Source of the DNA: Gordonibacter sp034932485
GTDB lineage: Bacteria > Actinomycetota > Coriobacteriia > Coriobacteriales > Eggerthellaceae
Direction of reading: 5' to 3'
Length of the DNA: 64,000 nucleotides
Assembly (NCBI GenBank): GCA_034932485.1
Contig: JAYFOQ010000021.1
Span: forward strand, 1 to 64,000
Below, piece after piece: positions 8,733-16,686 of this stretch. The notes under the pieces are model-generated. The model saw only the letters and a list, made by a program, of their open reading frames with translations. It was not told the origin of the DNA and made no database searches. How positions within the stretch are numbered: position 1 is the stretch's first letter; each line of letters starts with the position of its first letter. Position numbers and translations under genes: made by a program.

Positions 8733-9311
8733 CTACAACCCTGCAAGATGTTCGACGCGCTTCTCGGGGACAACCCACATTACCAGCATGAATACGTTCA
8801 CGATGAATACCAGTTCGGGCAAGATTAACGCGCCCAGCACCAGCGCCACGACATTGGCGCCGATGGACACCCAGACTTTGAAGTATCCGCTGAAGAACAC
8901 CGCAACGTCCTTGTTCGCCCGCGCGGCATGATGGAGGCTGTGCGCGAGAACAAAGAACATGATGTCGGCGATAAGGATCATAACCCCGAAGCTCAACTGG
9001 GGTGCAAGGTCATAGTAGTAGTCGCCCATCCACGATGTGACGAAGGGGAAGATGGAAAGCGATAAGATGAAAAAATTGTTGGTCCAAAGAACCTTTCCGT
9101 TGACCGTATGTGCCGCCTGCAACAGGTGATGATGGTTGTTCCAGTAGATAGCCAGCATAAGGAAACTGACCACGTAGATAGCAAGGCGCTGCCATTCGCT
9201 GAGCAGTGCGCTGAAATCTCCCGAACCAGGCTCATGCAAGTTGAGGACGAGCACGGTCATGACGATAGCTATGATCGCATCGGTGAAGGCTTCCAACCTT
9301 CCTTTGGGCAT
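8733..9311 (-). CDS. TMEM175-family (DUF1211) potassium channel-like protein
   Basis: This 192-residue, six-helix membrane protein starts with RLEAFTDAIIAIVMTVLVLNL, the form of the R-x-x-x-F-S/T-D selectivity-helix signature of bacterial TMEM175 channels. Later it has YWNNHHHL and a histidine-rich HSLHHAAR. The ATG at 9311 follows AGAAGG; an upstream GTG at 9326 would overlap that ribosome site. It ends six bases from the LuxR gene on the opposite strand, so the two are tightly convergent. Ion selectivity cannot be read from the sequence. Confidence 0.85.
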   Translation of the reverse strand: MPKGRLEAFTDAIIAIVMTVLVLNLHEPGSGDFSALLSEWQRLAIYVVSFLMLAIYWNNHHHLLQAAHTVNGKVLWTNNFFILSLSIFPFVTSWMGDYYYDLAPQLSFGVMILIADIMFFVLAHSLHHAARANKDVAVFFSGYFKVWVSIGANVVALVLGALILPELVFIVNVFMLVMWVVPEKRVEHLAGL

Positions 9312-9485
9312 GGGGCCTTCTCTCACTTCGGGGTCGTTTGAACCATCAGCTTAGCGAAAGCAAAGCGAATGCGACAGCAGGTGGCAAGAAGGCGTTGGCG
9401 GGGCGTTTTCAAAGCGTTGCGTATCCAGCAAATCGATCATCGCACACCCAGAGTCAGACTGGAACGAACGGGAAGGTAAAATGCG

Positions 9486-9929
9486 CTAGGAAAACAGCAG
9501 CCCTATGATCGTGAGCAGGGCGCAGGTTCCCAACAGCAGCACCAGTACCCGATAGCTTCCTCCGTTGAAGCGTTCGCGGAAACTGCCTTCCTTTCCTTTC
9601 TGGCTGGAGAAGACAGCCCATACCAAAACCACGCAGTATGCAACGAGCGCGATGTTGCTGAGTAGGGTCGCAGCCTGGGCAAACAAGACGCTACCTGACA
9701 AGATGCCCATCTGGTAGGCAATCAGCGTGGCAATCACGGCGAAGCAGGCGACCATGACCCAGGAAACGCATTGGCCCGTTTTATGCGTGCCCTCGGGGTA
9801 GAAGGTGCCCTTCTTTGTCTTATCCGGCTTCGCTATTAGGAACAGCCACCGACCTCTCCACAGCTGCACGGCCAGCGCCGCTACCACAACGAGCAGTACG
9901 ACTCCCAGAACAATGCAAGCTATTTCCAT
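9486..9929 (-). CDS. Small membrane protein, DUF3784-like
   Basis: This 147-residue protein has four predicted membrane helices: an N-terminal anchor, then a cytoplasmic stretch with WLFLIAKPDKTKKGTFYPEGTHK, then three further helices. It resembles the loosely defined DUF3784 group of small membrane proteins; no function is known. It lies 12 bases downstream of menA on the same strand and is probably cotranscribed with it. Confidence 0.65.
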   Translation of the reverse strand: MEIACIVLGVVLLVVVAALAVQLWRGRWLFLIAKPDKTKKGTFYPEGTHKTGQCVSWVMVACFAVIATLIAYQMGILSGSVLFAQAATLLSNIALVAYCVVLVWAVFSSQKGKEGSFRERFNGGSYRVLVLLLGTCALLTIIGLLFS

Positions 9930-9941
9930 GATGTCTCCAAT

Positions 9942-10976
9942 CTAGAGTATCAGCATCAAAACGGGCGACGCAAACACAGCGGCGGCATAGAACGTGCCGA
10001 GTGCGATGTTCACGTTGAGAACCTGCGGCATGGCGGCGAGGCGTGTGCTTGGCACAAGCGGGTTTTTCAGAAGCGCTGTAACTGCCGGATAAGCCGCCAG
10101 TAGCATAAAGGGCATCACTATCAGCCCTTCGGGGAAGAACACAGCCACCAAAACGACGATGGCGACGATCCATACATACACGAGTGCATGATAGAGCGTG
10201 AGGGAACGCTTGCGGCCGAGCATGACGGAAAGCGTATGCCGACCCGCTTCGCCGTCTTTCTCAAGGTCGCAGGTGTTGTTTGTGAACATAATAAGCCCAA
10301 CGCCGATGATAGTGGGCACCGCCCATAGAAGCACGCGTGCATCGAGCATGCCAGTGAGCGCCTGGTAGCTTGCCAGAGGGATAAGTCCTCCCATGACACT
10401 GCCGCTGACCAGCTCGCCAAGTGGCAGGTATGAGAGCGGGGTCTTGCCCGCCGAATACACCACGACGAACAGCGCCCCTACGACACCGATGACGAGCGGG
10501 ATCCACCCCGCAACCCAGATGATATAGGCGCCCAGGAGGAAAGCAACCGCGAGGAAACCTATTGCCAAACTCAACGCCGCCTTAGGATTCACGTTATTGT
10601 ATACGAGTACGGCATCGGTCGGATCGACGTTGTCGTCGGCCGAGTCAGAGCCCTTCACGTAGTCATAATAGTCGTTGAACGTATTCACTGCAGCCTGCAT
10701 GAGCACGCAAATCACCAGCAGGGTGCAAATGACGCTCACCGACAAGGGGAGGCCCTGATCTGCAGCGTAGGCCACGGCCACCAACACCGGCAAGATGGCT
10801 GCAGGCCACGTGTGAGGTGCTGCAAGTTGCCACGCCATGCGGGCAGTAAGAGGGCTGGCGGAACTCGGTATTGATGCAACGCCGCCAGTACCTTCGTTTT
10901 CGTCCTGCAGTATAGTCTCTGCTTCTGTCTGCAAGACACCTTCTTTACCTAGCGCCCCCTGATCATCTGTGCTCAT
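9942..10976 (-). CDS. menA: UbiA-family prenyltransferase, likely MenA
   Basis: This 344-residue integral membrane enzyme should attach the isoprenoid tail to the naphthoate ring in menaquinone synthesis. The first Asp-rich motif is N101-D-YYD-Y-x-K-G-S-D; the second is NNTCDLEKD-x-EAGRHTLSV, both characteristic of MenA within the UbiA superfamily. Eight to nine membrane helices follow a 45-residue polar N-terminal extension that is longer than usual. Its ATG overlaps the stop of the upstream hydrolase gene. Menaquinone is the expected electron carrier for the reductase operon at 2-7 kb. A futalosine-pathway MqnP role is possible. Confidence 0.85.
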   Translation of the reverse strand: MSTDDQGALGKEGVLQTEAETILQDENEGTGGVASIPSSASPLTARMAWQLAAPHTWPAAILPVLVAVAYAADQGLPLSVSVICTLLVICVLMQAAVNTFNDYYDYVKGSDSADDNVDPTDAVLVYNNVNPKAALSLAIGFLAVAFLLGAYIIWVAGWIPLVIGVVGALFVVVYSAGKTPLSYLPLGELVSGSVMGGLIPLASYQALTGMLDARVLLWAVPTIIGVGLIMFTNNTCDLEKDGEAGRHTLSVMLGRKRSLTLYHALVYVWIVAIVVLVAVFFPEGLIVMPFMLLAAYPAVTALLKNPLVPSTRLAAMPQVLNVNIALGTFYAAAVFASPVLMLIL

Positions 10977-12217
10977 GCGTGCTTGCTCCCTTTTGATTCT
11001 CCGTTGCCTTCAGGCTTGATCTCGGTTATTGTCTCGTCTTGACTTTCGTTGTGCAGACAGCTGTTTGCGTAACGTTCGCGCCTTCTTGGTAGCCATTCTG
11101 GAGGGGAAGGCTTGAATCGTTTAACCGTTTCATCTTTCAATACCGATGCGAGACTACCCAGTGTTTTTAAGATAAAACGACGTGTTTCTGGGTCGAGCCG
11201 CGAACCTCGTCCTAACATCTGCCGAGTATTCACCACCAGCTTAGCCTGAAAATCGGACCAGGTAGAAGCCTCGGTTGACATAAAGAGTTCATAAATAGTG
11301 TCAATAAACCGTTCGCGTTCTTCGGGCGTCTTGCCACGCAACCAGGTGTCGAGAGTATCGTCGAAAAATCGTGCTGAAGCATTCAGTTCGTCTTGGTAGA
11401 CAAAGTCGCAGTCTTCCACAATCCATGAAAAAGGTTCGTGTTGAAACACCGATAGTTTCGTAGAGCGAACAACGCGGTAATTAGGTCGTCGTTCTAAAAT
11501 CATACCAAACGCCGAAGATTCGGGTACTGTCTTATGTAGCACTGTCTCAAAGCCCCGCTCACTCATGCGTGGAGATGGGTCACCAAGAAATGATGGTCCA
11601 TCATGGTTGTATACACCCTGGATACGTTGGTAAAGGGCCTTTTCAGACACGAGCGCCGCGAATTCAGCAAGATTTCCCCCTTTAGAATGACCGCTCAGTA
11701 CTAAAGGACCTTCTACCGCCGAGGCCACGCCCGATACGTATGCGGCTGCAGCACGTTGGGAGGGAATAACGCTTTTGAAGCATAGGTTAAAATCCTCCTT
11801 CCAACCAGCAAGGCTACCGTCAGTGCCGCGAAAAGCCAAGCAGGTTGGTGCGGCTTCCGGAATATTGCTCAAGAAAAAGGTGGTGGCTGAGAATTGTTTT
11901 TCTACCGCTTCGGCGCGTTCGTTTACATAAAAGGTGAGATACGTCTCTCGATATCGCCTGCTTGCCATAAGCGCCTGCATGAACAGTTGGGTATCCTTTG
12001 CATCCTCAAGCCAACTGGCGCATGTGAGAGCTTTCCAATCAGTTAGTGCTACCACATCGTGTAATAATACGCGTTCGGCAGATGCCGGGAGCACTTGGGG
12101 GCAAACCTCAAAATTGAAATAGGAAAGTGTTGACAGAACTAGACTGTCAACGGGATTAAACGGTGATTCCGCGAACGTGCGCTGATTGCCTTGTATATAC
12201 GTTACGATATTGCCCAT
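10973..12217 (-). CDS. DUF2974 (Mbeg1-like) alpha/beta-hydrolase, probable lipase-like
   Basis: This 414-residue cytoplasmic protein starts MGNIVTYI and carries the nucleophile elbow G-H-S-K-G-G (in LVLSGHSKGGNLAEFAA), preceded by AFRGTDGSLAGWKEDFNL. This is the pattern of DUF2974 proteins, a lipase-3-like family common in Firmicutes and Actinobacteria with no proven substrate. The ATG at 12217 is chosen because homologues begin there and longer frames run into the divergent thioesterase gene; no strong ribosome site precedes it. It overlaps menA. Its base composition is clearly more AT-rich than that of menA downstream. Confidence 0.8.
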   Translation of the reverse strand: MGNIVTYIQGNQRTFAESPFNPVDSLVLSTLSYFNFEVCPQVLPASAERVLLHDVVALTDWKALTCASWLEDAKDTQLFMQALMASRRYRETYLTFYVNERAEAVEKQFSATTFFLSNIPEAAPTCLAFRGTDGSLAGWKEDFNLCFKSVIPSQRAAAAYVSGVASAVEGPLVLSGHSKGGNLAEFAALVSEKALYQRIQGVYNHDGPSFLGDPSPRMSERGFETVLHKTVPESSAFGMILERRPNYRVVRSTKLSVFQHEPFSWIVEDCDFVYQDELNASARFFDDTLDTWLRGKTPEERERFIDTIYELFMSTEASTWSDFQAKLVVNTRQMLGRGSRLDPETRRFILKTLGSLASVLKDETVKRFKPSPPEWLPRRRERYANSCLHNESQDETITEIKPEGNGESKGSKHA

Positions 12218-12259
12218 GTAACCATTGTATCCGATTCGGGAAGGGGTGCCGAGGCCGCC

Positions 12260-12715
12260 ATGCACGTTTGCACGCCAATATCCATACGCTACGGAGAAAC
12301 AGACATGATGGGTGTTGTCTATCATGCCAATTATCTCCTTTTCTTCGAGGATGGCCGCACTTCTTTTTTGAATGAACTGGGGTTTCCCTATGCCTGGATT
12401 GAACAGGCAGGTTATATGTCGCCAGTTATACATATGGAATGCAATTACCGTGAACCGTTACGTTATGGAGAGGTAGCTATCGTACGTACACGAATTGTGC
12501 AAGTGCGACCAACGAAGACTATCTATGCCTACGAAATATTTCGTGAAGGTCAGAACCTTAGCGTTGACACACCTTTGGCATCGGGAAGTAGTACGCATTG
12601 TCTCGTCGAATCAAGTACCTTTAAACCAGTAAGTATGAAAAAGGCCTTACCTACCCTTTATAATCGCTACCTTGAAGTCGTGGAGCCGGAAGCTTTATCG
12701 GCAGAACACGCCTAA
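12260..12715 (+). CDS. Acyl-CoA thioesterase, 4HBT hotdog family (YbgC-like)
   Basis: This 151-residue hotdog-fold enzyme carries the family signature RYGETDMMGVVYHANYL, with the catalytic Asp15 and YHANYLLFFEDGR. YbgC-type enzymes hydrolyse short-chain or aromatic acyl-CoA thioesters. The ATG at 12260 is only 42 bases from the divergent hydrolase start, leaving little room for two promoters, so an upstream start (12191) or overlapping promoters are possible. A PAP2 phosphatase follows 12 bases after its stop. Confidence 0.85.
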   Translation: MHVCTPISIRYGETDMMGVVYHANYLLFFEDGRTSFLNELGFPYAWIEQAGYMSPVIHMECNYREPLRYGEVAIVRTRIVQVRPTKTIYAYEIFREGQNLSVDTPLASGSSTHCLVESSTFKPVSMKKALPTLYNRYLEVVEPEALSAEHA

Positions 12716-12727
12716 CGAAAGATAGCT

Positions 12728-13291
12728 ATGGACTTTGCTATCCTTAACGCTATACAAGATTATCTGCGATCACCTTTTCTCGACGTAGTGATGCCTTTTG
12801 TTACTCATCTGGGTGATTTGGGTATTATTTGGCTCGTGGCTGCTGCTGTGCTTGTCGCACAACCAAAACGACGCATATACGGTATTGCGGTAGTTGTCGC
12901 TCTTCTCCTTGCGGTTATTGTAGGTAGTGTAATATTGAAGCCGCTGATAGGACGTGTGCGACCATATGAGGTGGTTGGTGGCTTTTCGTTACTTATACCA
13001 CCCCCTTCGGGAGACTCATTTCCCTCAAACCATTCGATGGCCTCATTCGCCGCAGCGACCGTAATCTGCCTCGTACCAAAAGCTGGTCGCGGCGTGTTTG
13101 CCCTAAAGATTGGTGCAGTTGTGGTTGCTGCTCTTATTGCCTTCTCGCGCCTGTACCTCTACGTACATTTCCCGAGTGATATTCTTGTGGGGGCCATTAT
13201 TGGCGTCGTACTAGGATTTCTCGCCCTTCGTCTTACTAAATGCTTTAGACCTCATTACAAGCCACCTGACGAGGGGGAGACATGCGATTAA
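12728..13291 (+). CDS. PAP2-family membrane phosphatase (BcrC/undecaprenyl-PP phosphatase-like)
   Basis: This 187-residue, six-helix membrane protein has the full three-part acid phosphatase signature: KPLIGRVRP, SFPSNHSM and SRLYLYVHFPSD. These supply the Lys/Arg phosphate-binding residues, the PSGH-like histidine and the catalytic His-Asp pair. PAP2 proteins of this size often recycle undecaprenyl pyrophosphate or dephosphorylate lipid phosphates at the outer face of the membrane. It follows the thioesterase by 12 bases and is probably cotranscribed. Confidence 0.85.
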   Translation: MDFAILNAIQDYLRSPFLDVVMPFVTHLGDLGIIWLVAAAVLVAQPKRRIYGIAVVVALLLAVIVGSVILKPLIGRVRPYEVVGGFSLLIPPPSGDSFPSNHSMASFAAATVICLVPKAGRGVFALKIGAVVVAALIAFSRLYLYVHFPSDILVGAIIGVVLGFLALRLTKCFRPHYKPPDEGETCD

Positions 13292-13320
13292 ATCTTGTTT
13301 GTGCAATAAAAGCTTGCTGT

Positions 13321-13340
13321 AGAATCGATTGATTCTTTTC
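13321..13340 (+). terminator. Weak terminator after the PAP2 gene
   Basis: AGAATC, GATT, GATTCT followed by TTTTC gives a six-base-pair stem and short T-run 30 bases after the PAP2 stop. It is weak but correctly placed. Confidence 0.3.
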
Positions 13341-13373
13341 GATTGAAGAGTGCGAGTGCCGAGGCATAAAGCA

Positions 13374-13397
13374 AAGCCGACTTGTGTGAGTCGGCTT
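13374..13397 (-). terminator. Hairpin terminator, probably for the 24-residue peptide gene
   Basis: AAGCCGACT and AGTCGGCTT form a perfect 9-bp stem around a 6-base loop. Read on the minus strand the stem is followed by TGCTTT, and it begins 27 bases after the stop of the small gene at 13424-13498. Confidence 0.6.
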
Positions 13398-13423
13398 GTT
13401 TGGGCGACAATTTCCCTGACGGG

Positions 13424-13498
13424 TTAGTTAAGACGCTTGATGCACGTCAGGCAAAGCGCCACGCCTATGAAACACAACACGCCTATAAGATAGCCCAT
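13424..13498 (-). CDS. 24-residue single-pass membrane peptide (too short for usual gene callers)
   Basis: An ATG at 13498, preceded by AAGGAGGAACACC (ideal ribosome site and spacing), opens a 24-codon frame ending in TAA. The product starts MGYLIGVLCFIGVALCL, one membrane helix, and ends CIKRLN with a positive charge cluster. A promoter-like TTCACA-16-TAGAAT lies upstream (13543-13570) and a terminator downstream (13374-13397), so the unit is self-contained. The size, hydrophobicity and basic tail resemble type I toxin peptides and small stress membrane proteins. No antisense RNA was identified, so function is unknown. Confidence 0.55.
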   Translation of the reverse strand: MGYLIGVLCFIGVALCLTCIKRLN

Positions 13499-13542
13499 GG
13501 TGTTCCTCCTTGCCTTTGCTTTGGTCTACATTATGTAAAAAT

Positions 13543-13570
13543 ATTCTACTACCCTTGCACTTGTTGTGAA
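13543..13570 (-). promoter_or_regulatory. Putative sigma-70-type promoter of the 24-residue peptide gene
   Basis: On the minus strand TTCACA (13565-13570) and TAGAAT (13543-13548) are 16 bases apart, about 45 bases before the start codon. The spacing is acceptable and the sequence is close to consensus. Confidence 0.4.
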
Positions 13571-13675
13571 GATTCCGTAACCGTTCGGTTGCCGTTCGCG
13601 TTTGGGTTGAAAAGTCACTTGTTATAACCTATCGACCCTCGTAGTTACATCACTAGGCTATTTTTTAACAATCCC

Positions 13676-14587
13676 TCATGCGAAGAAAGCATCAAGTTCA
13701 CGCTCTTTTCCGTAGGTTTCTAACATGCTCCTCGCCACGGTTCGAGCGGTAGAACTCAGGTCGAGGCGAAATACGAACATTGAATCCATCTCGATAGGAG
13801 CATCGATTAACGGTCGCATGCAAACTTGATCGGTGACAAGGTTTTTTGCATACTGGCTTTGTATAATAAAAAAATCTTGGCTGGTAGATACCCGTGCAAG
13901 CATCAGATTCTTATCGTGTATAAGCAACTCAACTTTGATACCATGATTCTTGAAAGCCATCTCGTAGCGTTTCCCTTTGTAGGGACTCGTTTGGATAACG
14001 ATTTTGTCGCGCAAGTCAGTCTTAAAGTCGATGTATTTCTTTTTTGCGAGCGGGTTATCGATACTCATAAGAATCGATAACGTATCTTCTTCAAGTTTGA
14101 TGGTAGGCAGGTTTAATTCCTTTGGTGGGCTAATGGAAAAAGCGAATTCCATTTCTCCTGCGGCGATGGCCTGCCAGTAATCGAGGTGGTCACCATCAAT
14201 TACCTCGATCTTGATGATGGGGTTGTCTTGGAAGCTCGCGAACAAAGCTCGCTTCTGGCTGTACCCAACGTACATGCTAAGCAAACCAACACGAATAAGT
14301 TCAGGGGTCGTTTTGGCTACCTTACTGATTTCCGCCAAACAATTCTCCCAAAGCCGATCTTCCTCGCAAATACAACGCAATAGCACCAAGCCTGCTTGTG
14401 TTAACTCGATGCCCTTTTTGCCACGAGTAAATAAGCTTGCATCGAGATGCTGCTCGAGGCTTCTCATGCTTTTTGATAAACCTTGGCGAGACAGATAAAG
14501 ATCTTGAGCTGCCTGTGTAATACTACCCACTGAACAGAGTGTGCGGAAATACCTTTTCTGATCTGCATCCATGCGAAACTTCCCCAT
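13676..14587 (-). CDS. LysR-type transcription regulator
   Basis: This 303-residue regulator has an N-terminal HTH (YFRTLCSVGSITQAAQDLYLSRQGLSKSMRSLEQHLDASLFTRGKKGIELT) typical of LysR proteins, then a substrate-binding domain without obvious motifs. The ATG at 14587 follows AGGAGG with a seven-base spacer. It is divergent from a Tat-exported flavoprotein gene, and LysR regulators usually control the divergent neighbour. The 316-base gap contains a GTAGAT-N12-ATCTAC site and a very long inverted repeat. Confidence 0.9.
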   Translation of the reverse strand: MGKFRMDADQKRYFRTLCSVGSITQAAQDLYLSRQGLSKSMRSLEQHLDASLFTRGKKGIELTQAGLVLLRCICEEDRLWENCLAEISKVAKTTPELIRVGLLSMYVGYSQKRALFASFQDNPIIKIEVIDGDHLDYWQAIAAGEMEFAFSISPPKELNLPTIKLEEDTLSILMSIDNPLAKKKYIDFKTDLRDKIVIQTSPYKGKRYEMAFKNHGIKVELLIHDKNLMLARVSTSQDFFIIQSQYAKNLVTDQVCMRPLIDAPIEMDSMFVFRLDLSSTARTVARSMLETYGKERELDAFFA

Positions 14588-14728
14588 TAGAGTCCTCCTA
14601 GGCGAATAGATCCGCTCTTTTCGGCCGATCGATACCGTGCATGATTCGGTCGGGAATCCCCATCCCCTCGACATGCAGTATAGACAAAAATATCCCATTC
14701 AAGAAGGCTTGCTGACGGAGGGAGACTC

Positions 14729-14752
14729 GTAGATAAGGCTGCACTAATCTAC
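14729..14752. promoter_or_regulatory. Candidate LysR-regulator binding site
   Basis: GTAGAT and ATCTAC form an inverted repeat with a 12-base spacer, embedding the T-N11-A style interrupted dyad bound by LysR proteins. It lies in the divergent region between the LysR gene and the flavoprotein gene. Confidence 0.4.
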
Positions 14753-14772
14753 AACTAACCTTTTGAAGAGGC

Positions 14773-14815
14773 CTTATCGCCATCCGTAAACTTTAGGGTT
14801 ACGGATGGCGATAAG
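14773..14815. repeat. Perfect 17-bp inverted repeat with 9-base loop in the flavoprotein leader
   Basis: CTTATCGCCATCCGTAA at 14773-14789 is matched exactly by its complement at 14799-14815. Such a stem would be very stable in RNA. It ends 88 bases before the flavoprotein ATG. It could be an attenuator, an operator or the remnant of a small mobile repeat; no long T-run follows on either strand. Confidence 0.7.
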
Positions 14816-14903
14816 AATAGTTTCTTTTCTTGTATCGTTTTCGTACGTATATTCAACCGCGTACAGCGGGCAAGACCCGCAATAAACAGGGAAGGGGAGA
14901 ATC

Positions 14904-16475
14904 ATGGGAAATCTGACCAGAAGAGACCTGCTCAAGGGATTGGCTATTGGTTCAGTGACAGCGGCTTCAGCAGGAGCGCTTGCTGCCTGCGCGCCCACAC
15001 AAAAGCAGGAAAAAGACGTTGTAAGCAAAGTTGCCGGTGAATTGAAATATGCGAAACGCAAAAGCGATGTTGCGAACATGACTCAAAGCGAAACTGACGT
15101 ACTCGTTATCGGTGGCGGCGGCGCTGGTATTTGTGCAGCTCTTAGCGCGGCTGAGCAGAATGCTCAGGTGGTACTTTGCGAAAAAACAAGCGTCCTCGGT
15201 GGGGCCACGATGCTTTCGAGCGGTAAGATACCGGCCGTCGGCACAAAGCAGCAAATCGCCATGGGTGAAGCAGATAGCGTCGGTGCGTGCGTCATCGACA
15301 TCATGCGCCCAAGCAACTATAGTGTTCGACCCGATTTAGTATACACTGTCACTGAGCAATCGCGCGACATTGTTGAATGGACCGAGTCTCACGGTGCTGT
15401 TTGGAGCCTCGACGCGGCGCTGTATTACGGGCAAACCGCACACCGTATGCATACGACTGAAAATACCGGCAAAGGACTTACGGATGCATTAATTGCCAGT
15501 ATGACAGCCAAACAAAACATTAAGCAGATGCTTTCGTTTGAAATATTAGGCTTCGTTCTCGACGATCAAGGTGAAGCTGTCGTTGGAGCTTACGGAAAGA
15601 ACGGGAAAGACCAGGTAGTTATTTTTGCAAAAAGCACCGTTTTAGCTTCGAGTGGGTTTGCAAACAATCCCGATATGTTGGCCCAGTATTGCCCCGAAGC
15701 GGTCGATGCATTCAAACGGGTTGCACCCGGCGCCACTGGCGAGGGGATACTATGGGCGCAGGAGCTGGGTGTTGAGCTGCAAAACATGGGTGCGTACCAA
15801 GGTCACGCCTTCCATGGTGTCGACAATGATGAAACTTTGGAACAGGCACTTGCTAACAACGGCGGTGTTATCGTAAACCAAGAGGGCAACCGCTTCATGA
15901 GTGAGTATGGTGGATATTCGGAACTATCTCCTCATATCTTAGCCCAAACTGATCACATCGCTTACCTATGCTTTACTGATGACCAGGTTGCAAAGAGCAA
16001 AAAATTTCCTGAATGGGATAAGGCTGGCATCGTTAAACACGGAGCAACGACAGCAGAACTTGCTGCAGCTATTGGCGCCGATACCGCTATTTTAGAAAAG
16101 ACCTTCTCCGAATATCAAGCGGCTATCGAAAAAGGGGAGGACAAGTTTAATCGTTCCCACTTGCCAGGAGCCTTCAATGGTCCGTTTTATGCGCTTAAAA
16201 TAACCGGCGAGATACGCCACACGCAAGGCGGCATGCCCACTGATGTTGCGGGACATGTGCTGCGTGCCGATAAAAGTCTTGTCAAGGGTTTGTATGCGGC
16301 GGGCGGTTGCACGGAAGGTTTCTCATGTAGAGGTGGTGCTGCGTACATGAGTGGCAATGGTCTCATCCAAGCGCTTGTGTTTGGGAAAATTGCCGGAGAG
16401 GCTGCCGCAACAGAGGATAGGGAATCTGCGCAGTTGACCGAATGGGCAAAGGGTACTATTGATGACTATCGATAG
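14904..16475 (+). CDS. Tat-exported FAD-dependent reductase (fumarate reductase/urocanate reductase-like flavoprotein)
   Basis: This 523-residue protein begins with a twin-arginine motif (LTRRDLLKG, RR at 6-7) and a perfect lipobox LAAC with Cys29, so it is probably a Tat lipoprotein at the outer membrane face. A Rossmann FAD motif follows (VLVIGGGGAGICAAL, about 67-80). C-terminal IRHTQGGMPTD and YAAGGCTEG match the active-site region of soluble fumarate reductase-type flavoproteins. No FMN-binding or haem domain is fused. Eggerthellaceae carry many such single-subunit reductases for organic acids and xenobiotics; the substrate here is unknown. The start follows AGGGAAGGGGAG. Confidence 0.88.
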   Translation: MGNLTRRDLLKGLAIGSVTAASAGALAACAPTQKQEKDVVSKVAGELKYAKRKSDVANMTQSETDVLVIGGGGAGICAALSAAEQNAQVVLCEKTSVLGGATMLSSGKIPAVGTKQQIAMGEADSVGACVIDIMRPSNYSVRPDLVYTVTEQSRDIVEWTESHGAVWSLDAALYYGQTAHRMHTTENTGKGLTDALIASMTAKQNIKQMLSFEILGFVLDDQGEAVVGAYGKNGKDQVVIFAKSTVLASSGFANNPDMLAQYCPEAVDAFKRVAPGATGEGILWAQELGVELQNMGAYQGHAFHGVDNDETLEQALANNGGVIVNQEGNRFMSEYGGYSELSPHILAQTDHIAYLCFTDDQVAKSKKFPEWDKAGIVKHGATTAELAAAIGADTAILEKTFSEYQAAIEKGEDKFNRSHLPGAFNGPFYALKITGEIRHTQGGMPTDVAGHVLRADKSLVKGLYAAGGCTEGFSCRGGAAYMSGNGLIQALVFGKIAGEAAATEDRESAQLTEWAKGTIDDYR

Positions 16476-16686
16476 AGACAAAGGCGTACCACATTCTTCA
16501 TGGTGACATCGATCGAGAGTGCCTTAGATTCTAGGGGATCAGATGACTTCCGGTTGAGGCCCTCTCGACACCTTCTCCGCTTCGGCAATTACTCTTGTAC
16601 TACCTTTTCTCACTTGCCCTTTAGGGGTATGCTTGTCTAAAGACCCATTCGTCAGGGATATTTCAACAGTACAAGGGACGGAATGC

